The notes under the pieces: model-generated
The model's database searches: none
Told to the model about the DNA's origin: nothing
Seen by the model: only the letters and a program-made list of their open reading frames with translations
Source of the DNA: Candidatus Margulisiibacteriota bacterium
GTDB lineage: Bacteria > Margulisbacteria > Termititenacia > Termititenacales > Termititenacaceae
DNA length: 32,583 nucleotides
Assembly: GCA_031274525.1 (NCBI GenBank)
Contig: JAISQA010000029.1
Coordinates: 1 to 32,583 of the forward strand
Reading direction: 5' to 3'
Position numbers and translations under genes: made by a program
Part shown: in pieces, positions 17,391-25,329 of the stretch
Numbering within the stretch: position 1 is the first letter of the stretch
Layout of the letters: each line of letters begins with the position of its first letter

Positions 17391-18954
17391 TTTGATCGTG
17401 ATCGGCGCCGGCCCGGCCGGTCTGTCCGCGGCGGTAGAGGCCGCCCGGCAGGGTATGCGGGTGACGGTGTACGATGAGAATGCCCGGCCCGGCGGCCAGC
17501 TTTTTAAACAGATCCACAAATTTTTTGGCTCCAGAGAGCATAAGGCGAAAATCCGGGGCATACGCATCGGCGAGGAGCTTTTACAGGAAGCCTCCGCCGC
17601 CGGCGTACAGGTAGAGTTAGACGCGGTGGTGACCGGCATCTTTGCGGACAAAGAAGTGACTGTCCGGCAGGGCGAGCGGATGCTGCGCCGTAAGGCGGAC
17701 ACGCTGATTATCGCCACCGGAGCCAGCGAAAATATGACGTCTTTTGAGAACTGGACCCTGCCGGGCGTGATCGGCGCGGGGGCCGCGCAGACCATGATGA
17801 ACCTGCACGGCGTAAGACCGGGCGAGAAGATCCTGATGCTGGGCAGCGGCAATGTCGGGCTGGTGGTAGGGTTTCAACTGCTGCAGGCCGGCTGTCAGGT
17901 CGTGGCGGTGGCCGACGCGCTGCCGGGGATCGGCGGCTATGGCGTGCACGCGGCCAAACTTGCCCGCTGCGGGGTGCCTTTTTATACTGCCCATACGATA
18001 GTCCGCGCCGAAGGTGTTGAGCGGGTAACCGGAGCGGTGATCGGTGCGATCGACCAAAACTGGCATATTGTTCCGGATTCGGAAAAACATTTTGACGTGG
18101 ATACTATTTGTCTGGCCGTAGGCCTGTCGCCCATGTCCCGGCTTTGCGGACTGGCCGGCTGTGTTATGGAGGACAATCCCCAAAAAGCCGGGCTGGTGCC
18201 GGTAGTCGATGCGCTGGGCGAGACCTCTGTTCCCGGAATTTTTGCGGCGGGCGATGTGTCCGGCATTGAAGAAGCCAGCTCGGCCATGATCGAGGGGCGT
18301 ATCGCCGGACTGGCGGCCGCGCACAGAATGGGCTTTATGGCCAGCTCCGCGCTGGACGCCAGACTGGCGGAATTAACCGGAGCGCTGGCCAGTCTGCGGG
18401 CGGGCATGTTCGCTCCGGGCAGCAAAGGTAAAGTATTTACCCATACCGCTGAAGGCTGTGCGCTCTCCGCCAGCCTTTTGCGCCGGGGGTTTGTCGCGGA
18501 TGAGGAGATAGACCGCTATCCCGGCGTGACACGGGCCAGAGGCGTTCATCCGGTGCTGGAATGTACCCAGAATATTCCCTGCAATCCCTGTGCGGACGCC
18601 TGTCCGAGACAGTGCATTACTGTCGGTGCGGATGGCGGGACAATAACCGCCCTGCCGGTGTTCGATGCCGCGCGGGGCTGCACCGGCTGCGGGCTGTGCG
18701 TGGCGGCCTGCTCCGGTCAGGCTATTTTTCTGGTCGATGAGGAGGCGGGTGAAATAACTCTGCCCTATGAATTTTTGCCGCTGCCGCAAAAAGGCGAGCA
18801 GGGCATGGCTCTGGGCCGGGACGGCCAGCCGGTTTGTCCGGCGGAAGTGGTCGCGGTCAGAACTTCCGCGGCGTTTGATAAGACTAATTTATTGACTATC
18901 CGTGTTCCTGCCGAATACGCGGGCAGAGCTAGATTCTACAGGAAGGAGCGGTGA
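17377..18954 (+). CDS. FAD-dependent NAD-binding oxidoreductase with ferredoxin-type [4Fe-4S] motifs, HcnB/opine-oxidase alpha-like
   Basis: DLIVIGAGPAGLSAAVEAARQGMRVTVYDENARPGGQLFKQIHKFFGS; second dinucleotide fold ILMLGSGNVGLVVGFQLLQAG; CNPCADACPRQC and CTGCGLCVAAC. Confidence 0.9.
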   Translation: MQRCDLIVIGAGPAGLSAAVEAARQGMRVTVYDENARPGGQLFKQIHKFFGSREHKAKIRGIRIGEELLQEASAAGVQVELDAVVTGIFADKEVTVRQGERMLRRKADTLIIATGASENMTSFENWTLPGVIGAGAAQTMMNLHGVRPGEKILMLGSGNVGLVVGFQLLQAGCQVVAVADALPGIGGYGVHAAKLARCGVPFYTAHTIVRAEGVERVTGAVIGAIDQNWHIVPDSEKHFDVDTICLAVGLSPMSRLCGLAGCVMEDNPQKAGLVPVVDALGETSVPGIFAAGDVSGIEEASSAMIEGRIAGLAAAHRMGFMASSALDARLAELTGALASLRAGMFAPGSKGKVFTHTAEGCALSASLLRRGFVADEEIDRYPGVTRARGVHPVLECTQNIPCNPCADACPRQCITVGADGGTITALPVFDAARGCTGCGLCVAACSGQAIFLVDEEAGEITLPYEFLPLPQKGEQGMALGRDGQPVCPAEVVAVRTSAAFDKTNLLTIRVPAEYAGRARFYRKER

Positions 18955-19280
18955 TGCTGCAGGATCGTACTAAAAATACCGGCGGGTTTTCTCCGGCGCC
19001 TGATGACGGCTTGATTATCTGCCGCTGTGAGGAAATTACCAAAGGTGAAATACGGCGGGCTATTCAGGACGGCCTGTTGACCCTGACCGAGCTGCGGCGT
19101 TTTTTGCGCGCCGGCATGGGGCTCTGTCAGGGACAGACCTGCGGCCGGCTGGTCAAATCTATTTTAGCGAGAGAGCTGGGTGTGCCGCCCGCCGCGCTGG
19201 AGCCGGTGGTATCCCGCGCGCCGGTGCGTCCGGTGGAAATGCAGGTGCTGGCCAGAGATCAGGAGATAGACCATGACTGA
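18954..19280 (+). CDS. BFD-like [2Fe-2S]-binding protein
   Basis: IICRCEEITKGEIRRAI...LRAGMGLCQGQTCGRLV is the BFD-like CxC...CxxxxC pattern. Confidence 0.87.
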   Translation: MLQDRTKNTGGFSPAPDDGLIICRCEEITKGEIRRAIQDGLLTLTELRRFLRAGMGLCQGQTCGRLVKSILARELGVPPAALEPVVSRAPVRPVEMQVLARDQEIDHD

Positions 19281-20400
19281 ACATAACGCGGATGTGGTAA
19301 TTATCGGCGGCGGCATTATGGGCTGTGCCGCGGCGTACTATATCGCCAAACGCGGCGCCTCTGTGCTCGTGCTGGAAAAAGAAGACAGTATTGGTTCCGG
19401 CGGCTCTTCCCGCAACGGCGGCGGCGTGCGGCAGTCCGGCCGCGACCCGCGGGAGCTGCCAATCGCCATGCACGGTATTCAGCATATCTGGCCGACGCTT
19501 GCGGCGGAGCTGGACGTGGATGTGGAATACTGCCAGAAAGGCAATCTCCGGCTGGGCAAAACGGCCGCGCAGCTCAAAATATTAGAAAGTCTGACCCAAA
19601 AAGCCGTGTCCTGCGGTCTGGATGTAAGGATGATTTCCGGCGACGAAGCGCGGGAGATCAATCCTTATCTGTCCCGGGAGGTTATGGGCGCGAGCTGGTG
19701 TCCTACCGATGGTCATGCCAATCCGCTGCTGGCGACGCTGGGTTTTTACCGCAAAGCGCGTCAGCTGGGGGCGCGGTTTATCAGCGGCGAGACGGTCACC
19801 GCTATCGAAAAAATCCGGGGCCGGGCCTGCCGGGTGCGGGGCGCGCAGGGCGTTTATGCCGGCGGGACAATTATTCTGGCCGCGGGGCTGGGCAGCCGGC
19901 CGCTGGCCTGGACTGTAGGGCTGGATGTGCCCCTGCAGCCGCTTTTGCTGGAAACACTGGTTACCGAGGCGGTGGACACCATGTTTCCCCAGATGCTGGG
20001 CACGGCGGCGGCGGATTTTTACGGACATCAAAGCGTACACCACGGTTCTTTTGTTTTTGGCGTCACTTCCGGCTATGAACCTTATGCCAGACCGGGTCTG
20101 CCTCGTTCTTCCGCGGGCGCGGCCGCGGCGGCCTGCCGGAGTATTCTGACTTATTTTCCGGCGCTGGAGCATATCAAAATTATCCGTTCCTGGGCCGGCT
20201 GGATAGATGACTGCGCCGACCATGTGCCGGTGCTCAGTTTTACGGACGAAGTCCCCGGTTTAATTCTGGCCTGCGGTTTCAGCGGGCATGGTTTTGGCAT
20301 TTCTCCGGCGGTGGGCAGACTGCTGTCAGAAATGGCGCTGGACGGCCGGCCTGCGCTGGACCTGTCGGCTCTGCGGCAGAGTCGTTTTGCCGCGAAATAA
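19273..20400 (+). CDS. FAD-dependent oxidoreductase, DAO/HcnC family
   Basis: ADVVIIGGGIMGCAAAYYIAKRGASVLVLEKEDSIGSGGSSRNGGGVRQSGRDPRELPIA; C-terminal GLILACGFSGHGFGISPAVGRLLSEM. Confidence 0.92.
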   Translation: MTEHNADVVIIGGGIMGCAAAYYIAKRGASVLVLEKEDSIGSGGSSRNGGGVRQSGRDPRELPIAMHGIQHIWPTLAAELDVDVEYCQKGNLRLGKTAAQLKILESLTQKAVSCGLDVRMISGDEAREINPYLSREVMGASWCPTDGHANPLLATLGFYRKARQLGARFISGETVTAIEKIRGRACRVRGAQGVYAGGTIILAAGLGSRPLAWTVGLDVPLQPLLLETLVTEAVDTMFPQMLGTAAADFYGHQSVHHGSFVFGVTSGYEPYARPGLPRSSAGAAAAACRSILTYFPALEHIKIIRSWAGWIDDCADHVPVLSFTDEVPGLILACGFSGHGFGISPAVGRLLSEMALDGRPALDLSALRQSRFAAK

Positions 20401-20491
20401 AAAAAAGGAGAATTTTATGCGCGTATTGACGTAAACTGCCGGCCGGGAAAAACAAAGTTACGGAAAAAATAAATATTAAAAGGAGGACATT

Positions 20492-21868
20492 ATGACTTTG
20501 ATAAAATCACCACCCAAAATAGGATTGCTCAGCGCGATCTGCATCTGCGTGGGTTTAATTGTTGCGTCCAGCTGCTTATTGTCTCTGGGGCAGGGCATGG
20601 GTCTGGCGGGCAAATGGTTTGTCCTGTCGATGGTTATCGTGGCGGTATTAAATTTGTTTGTGGCATTTTCTTTTGCGGAACTGCATGATCTGATGCCGAA
20701 TATCGAGGGCGGTATCGGCCAGTACACCAAGGTGGCTCTGGGGCCGGTCGTTTCGATCATCTCGAACACCAGCGCCTATGTCATGGTGAACGCGCTGGCT
20801 CTGCCGGTGGAGCTGGCGATGTGCGGCATGGTGGTGCATGAATTGTTCCTGCCCTGGCTGCCGGCTCCGCTGCTGGGCGTTATCCTGATCCTGATCCTGG
20901 GCGCGGTGAATTACAGAGGTATCCATTTGTTTTCCCGGGTGCAGAATATTTCCGTGGCGGTCTTGATATTTTCTATGGCGGCGATGGGCCTGCTGGCTTT
21001 CTTTAAACTGGGGACGGGCGCGGTGGTGGATCCCGGCCTGCCGGTGGTCGGCGGCGGTTTTTGGCCGGCGGTGGCGCTCAGCGCGCTGGCTTTCTGGCTG
21101 TTTATCGGCATTGAGTTTATTGTGCCGCTGTCCAAAGACGTGCGCAATCCCAGAGTGAATGTGCCGCTGGCTATGGCGCTGGGCATCCTGCTCCTGCTGA
21201 TAGTGCAGTCCCTGCTGGGTTCCGGCATGACGAATTACGTCACTTATGAGGCGCTGACTGCGGCGGAGCTGCCGCATATGCTGTTCGCAGAAAATCTGCT
21301 GGGCCGGGCCGGGCTTTTGTGGATGGGCATTATTTCTATCTTTGCTTCGATCAGCACGGGCAATACCTTAATGGGCGCGATACCCAATATTCTTTCCGGC
21401 ATGGCCAAAAACGATATGATGCCGGCTGTGTTTGCCCGGAAAAATAAATACGGTATTCCGGTGGCGGGTTTGACTATGATAACAGTTTTTCTGGTGTTCA
21501 TGGTCGGCTCCGGTTTGACGCAGGCCGCCGGTCTGGTCAATACCCTGCTGGCCGCTTCCTGTTTCTGGCTGACTTCCTATATGCTGGTTAGCCTGTCGGT
21601 GCTGGTCTTGCGTAAACGCTACCCCCATCATCCCGGCCGCAACAACAAATTAACTTTCTGGGGGCTCCCGCAAATCCTCTGCATACTCGGCAATATTTTT
21701 ATGATCTGGAATATCGCGGAAGGCGATGCCAGAGTGATGATCTACAAAACTTTTTTTATTATTCTGGGCGCGATGATTATTTATGCGCTGATCTGGACCG
21801 GCTTTATCAAAAAACAGCCGTTTTTTAAGGGTGTGGAGATCAGCGAAATAATCGCCAACGAGGAGTAA
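20492..21868 (+). CDS. APC-superfamily amino acid/amine permease
   Basis: KIGLLSAICICVGLIVASSCLLSLGQGMGLAGKWFVLS and ~12 hydrophobic segments; AGGAGG SD. Confidence 0.88.
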   Translation: MTLIKSPPKIGLLSAICICVGLIVASSCLLSLGQGMGLAGKWFVLSMVIVAVLNLFVAFSFAELHDLMPNIEGGIGQYTKVALGPVVSIISNTSAYVMVNALALPVELAMCGMVVHELFLPWLPAPLLGVILILILGAVNYRGIHLFSRVQNISVAVLIFSMAAMGLLAFFKLGTGAVVDPGLPVVGGGFWPAVALSALAFWLFIGIEFIVPLSKDVRNPRVNVPLAMALGILLLLIVQSLLGSGMTNYVTYEALTAAELPHMLFAENLLGRAGLLWMGIISIFASISTGNTLMGAIPNILSGMAKNDMMPAVFARKNKYGIPVAGLTMITVFLVFMVGSGLTQAAGLVNTLLAASCFWLTSYMLVSLSVLVLRKRYPHHPGRNNKLTFWGLPQILCILGNIFMIWNIAEGDARVMIYKTFFIILGAMIIYALIWTGFIKKQPFFKGVEISEIIANEE

Positions 21869-21912
21869 GCATGGAATACACCAGCGCGGTTGTTTATCCG
21901 CAGGAGGGCAAA

Positions 21913-22314
21913 ATGAATTTACAGCGCACGAATTATTCTTCCGGCGCGCCGCTGGAAGAAAAAACCGGTTACAGCCGGATGGTCAAGGTGGGTAATTTTG
22001 TGTTTATCGGCGGCACGACTTCCGTGCAGCCGGACGGCAGCGTGGCCGGCGAGGGCGATCCCTATCAGCAGGCCAGATATATTCTGGAAAAACAGATCGC
22101 CCTGCTGGAAAAAGCGGGCGCGCGGAAAGAAGAAGTTGTCCGCATTAAGGGTTATATTACGGACATAACCAAAGGCGCGGAAGTGGCCAGAGCGTATGCG
22201 GAGCTTTTTCGCGCTGTGCGCCCGCTCTTTACTATGGTGGAGACGCCGCGCCTGAACCGTCCCGCGCAGCTCGTCGAGCTGGAAATGGACGCGATCATCG
22301 GTTCGCATTTGTAA
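21913..22314 (+). CDS. RidA/YjgF family (enamine/imine deaminase)
   Basis: RTNYSSGAPLEEKTGYSRMVKVGNFVFIGGTTSVQPDGSVAGEGDPYQQARYILEKQIALLEKAGA; LFTMVETPRLNRPAQLVELEMDAI. ATG 21913 preferred over 21871 (own AGGAGG SD, family-typical N-terminus). Confidence 0.9.
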   Translation: MNLQRTNYSSGAPLEEKTGYSRMVKVGNFVFIGGTTSVQPDGSVAGEGDPYQQARYILEKQIALLEKAGARKEEVVRIKGYITDITKGAEVARAYAELFRAVRPLFTMVETPRLNRPAQLVELEMDAIIGSHL

Positions 22315-22586
22315 ACGCGGGCGAATACTGTTGTGCGCCGGGACTTCCTCCGCGGCTTGCGACTGCGTGCGGCCTCGGTCGTCGGCTCTGGGTATTGCCG
22401 CGCTTGGTCGCCGCAAAGTGCTGAACTCGCCGCACTAAAAAATGTCTGGCTTTTTATTGATCAGTACTTCCACCGTGCCCCAACCGGCGGCGGCCTGCGG
22501 TTCAGGCTGTCCCGGAGCGCTTATTGCCAAAACCCCTGACAGGGTGTAATAATTTTACCCTTTACAGTAAAATAGCAGGAATACCT

Positions 22587-23693
22587 ATGTGTAGAATCGG
22601 CGCAATTAAAAGCAAAAATTATGTGCACCCTTCGAAGGCTTTGTACTTGATGCTGCCCCAGCAGAAAGGCCATGACAATTCCGGTTTTGCGATGGTCATG
22701 CAGGATTTGGGCGGGGTCTTTCAGCCGTACAAAGACAAACCTTTGCTGTCCTATGCCGCGCTCAACGGCGGCGTGGACAAAGTACGGCAGTACATGCAGC
22801 ATCAGGGCTGGGATCTTTTGCTGGAATGGTCGCCCCAAAAACACCCGCAGGCCGGGCTGGATATCGCTCTGCTGGAGCATTATAATTTTGAGGTCTATGA
22901 TTTTCCCGAAAGTTATCAAAACGCGGATAAGCAGACCAAAGAAAATCTGCTGACCGACACGCGGCTGGCTCTGCGCGCTTTGACCGAGGCTAGGGACGAG
23001 GCTTTTATTTATTCTTTCTGGCCGGATGTTTTGACGCTCAAAGAGATCGGCAACCCGCGGGACATCGGGACGTATTTCGGCCTCTGGGACGAGGACGCGG
23101 AACTGCGCGCCAAAATTATTACCACACAGTGCCGCCAGAACACCAATTACGCGATCGTGCGTTACGCGGCGCATCCTTTTTTCCTGCAGGGTTACACCGT
23201 GCTGGCCAACGGCGAAAATACTTTTTACATCAAAAATAAAGAATTTCAAAAATCCCTGAACCGCGGTTATCTCGGCTTCGAGTCGGATTCCCAGTGTTTT
23301 CTGTACACGCTGCATTATTTACAGCGCGAGCTGCAATGGCCGCTGGCATATTACAAACATGTGATCACGCCGCTGCCTTTTGAGGAGCTGATGCGGCGTC
23401 CGGACAGGGATGTCTTGCTGGCTCTGCGCCAGTCTTTGCCGCATCTGGAGATCAACGGGCCGAACACAATTATCGGCGTGCTGCCGGACGGCCGGGTGCT
23501 CAACGTGAATGATTCCAAAAAACTCCGGCCGGTGGTGATCGGCGGCGACGGCGAAACAGTCGCGGTATCGTCAGAGGTCTGCGGTCTCAATGTGCTGCTG
23601 CCGGAGCGCGACCAGCAAAAAGATATTTATCCCCACGAGCGGGAGATGATCGTCATAAACAATGACTTAGAGGTGGCGCGATGGAAGCAGTAA
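22587..23693 (+). CDS. Class II glutamine amidotransferase domain protein (glutamate synthase GATase subunit)
   Basis: MCRIGAIKSKNYVHPSKALYLMLPQQKGHDNSGFAMV with Cys2 nucleophile. Followed by FMN-domain and GXGXG-domain subunits. Confidence 0.88.
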   Translation: MCRIGAIKSKNYVHPSKALYLMLPQQKGHDNSGFAMVMQDLGGVFQPYKDKPLLSYAALNGGVDKVRQYMQHQGWDLLLEWSPQKHPQAGLDIALLEHYNFEVYDFPESYQNADKQTKENLLTDTRLALRALTEARDEAFIYSFWPDVLTLKEIGNPRDIGTYFGLWDEDAELRAKIITTQCRQNTNYAIVRYAAHPFFLQGYTVLANGENTFYIKNKEFQKSLNRGYLGFESDSQCFLYTLHYLQRELQWPLAYYKHVITPLPFEELMRRPDRDVLLALRQSLPHLEINGPNTIIGVLPDGRVLNVNDSKKLRPVVIGGDGETVAVSSEVCGLNVLLPERDQQKDIYPHEREMIVINNDLEVARWKQ

Positions 23694-25321
23694 CGGCCAC
23701 CGAGCTGACCGTCAATGATCTGCCCTGGCGGATCGAATGGAATCCCTGTCTGTGCAAACTGTGCGGCAGCTGTGTTGCCGCCTGTTCTTTCCGCGCGATC
23801 GAGGCCGGAGTGGAAGCGCGCCGGTATATTTATGCCGAGGGGGATATCCCTGAGCCGGTAGAGGGCGAGAAATATTCCGTGCCGGTTATCCGGCAGATCG
23901 CCGCTGTCAAGAATCACTGCGTGGGCTGCGGAATGTGCGAAAAGATCTGCCCCAACCGCGCCATTCGTCCGGTGCGCAATGAGGACAGCCGCTGGCCGGT
24001 CATCGCGCGCGAGGGCGGGCAGCCGGTCAAGCGCGGCGGCCGCGCCAATCTCAACGCGGACGACCGCACCTTTGACAAAATAGTGGTCGGGCGCATTTCG
24101 CAGATGACCGATCCTTCGCTGGATGCGGAGCGGCATACTTTTGATATTCTCGCGCCGTTCGGCCGCGTCCTGCCGGCCGCGCAGACGCCGCTCTCGGTCA
24201 AAGACGGCAGGCTGGTTTTAACTAAACCTCTGCCGCCGGTGCGCTGGATCTATCCGCTGATCTGCGGCGATATGTCTATCGGCGCTCTGTCGCCGCGTGC
24301 CTGGGAAGCGATCGCTCTGGCTGTCGCCTGTCTCAACGAAAAATATCAGCTGCCGGTGCGCATGTGTTCCGGCGAGGGCGGCATGCCCGTGCGTCTGCTC
24401 AAATCTAAATATCTCAAGTATCTGATTTTACAGATCGCTTCCGGTCATTTTGGCTGGAACCGCATCATCAAAGCCATGCCGGAAATGACGGAAGATCCGG
24501 CCGGGGTTATTATCAAGATCGGGCAGGGCGCGAAGCCCGGCGACGGCGGGCTTTTGCTGGCGGCCAAAGTCGCGCCGCATATTCAGGCGATCCGCGGTGT
24601 GCCCAAATCCGATCTGCTTTCGCCGCCCAATCATCAGGGGCTGTATTCTATCGAAGAGTCTGTCCAAAAAATGTTCCTGTCGCTGAACGCGGCCTTCAAA
24701 TTCCGCGTGCCGGTGGTCATCAAAACCTCGGCCACGGCTTCTTCGGTGTCGATATACAATAATTTACTGCGTGATCCCTACCATATCGTCGGCGGTTATT
24801 TTATCGACGGCCTTTACGGCGGCACCGGCGCGGCCAATGAAGTCTCGCTCGACCATACCGGCCACCCGATCGTTTCCAAGATCCGCGACTGTTATCTGGC
24901 GGCGGTGGCTCAAGGACGGCAGGGGCAGATCCCGCTCTGGGGCGCGGGCGGCATCGGCATGACCGGCAACGCCGCGGCGGACGCTTTCAAATTGATCTGT
25001 CTGGGCGCGAACGGCGTGTCGATCGGCAAGCTGCTGCTGCAAATAATGGGCTGCGTCGGCAATGACCACGGCCGTTGCAATGCCTGCAATACCGGCCTCT
25101 GTCCGACCGGTCTGACCACGCAGGACATTAAACTGGTGCGGCGTCTGGATGTAGACCGGGCGGCGCAGAATATCGTGGATTATATGCTGGCTTTTGATCA
25201 GGAACTGCGCAAGCTGATGGCGCCGATCGGCAATAGCTCTCTGCCGGTCGGCCGCTCGGATGCGCTGGTGGCCACGGATAAGGCCGTCGCGGAGCAGTTG
25301 AAAATACCTTATGCTTGTTAG
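23681..25321 (+). CDS. Glutamate synthase central/FMN-binding domain protein with N-terminal [4Fe-4S] ferredoxin motifs
   Basis: CKLCGSCVAACSFRAIE; CVGCGMCEKICPNRAI; GSGEGGMP-like SGEGGMPVRLL; IKIGQGAKPGDGGLLLAAKVAPHIQAIRGVP; GLYGGTGAANEVSLDHTGHP; CNACNTGLCPTGLTTQD. Confidence 0.93.
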   Translation: MEAVTATELTVNDLPWRIEWNPCLCKLCGSCVAACSFRAIEAGVEARRYIYAEGDIPEPVEGEKYSVPVIRQIAAVKNHCVGCGMCEKICPNRAIRPVRNEDSRWPVIAREGGQPVKRGGRANLNADDRTFDKIVVGRISQMTDPSLDAERHTFDILAPFGRVLPAAQTPLSVKDGRLVLTKPLPPVRWIYPLICGDMSIGALSPRAWEAIALAVACLNEKYQLPVRMCSGEGGMPVRLLKSKYLKYLILQIASGHFGWNRIIKAMPEMTEDPAGVIIKIGQGAKPGDGGLLLAAKVAPHIQAIRGVPKSDLLSPPNHQGLYSIEESVQKMFLSLNAAFKFRVPVVIKTSATASSVSIYNNLLRDPYHIVGGYFIDGLYGGTGAANEVSLDHTGHPIVSKIRDCYLAAVAQGRQGQIPLWGAGGIGMTGNAAADAFKLICLGANGVSIGKLLLQIMGCVGNDHGRCNACNTGLCPTGLTTQDIKLVRRLDVDRAAQNIVDYMLAFDQELRKLMAPIGNSSLPVGRSDALVATDKAVAEQLKIPYAC

Positions 25322-25329
25322 GAAATAAA

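Noticed and set aside
16860-17852. 330 aa minus-strand ORF
   Set aside because: Spans three well-supported plus-strand genes in antisense.
22521-23315. 264 aa minus-strand ORF
   Set aside because: Antisense to the GATase gene with its clear MCRIGAI start.
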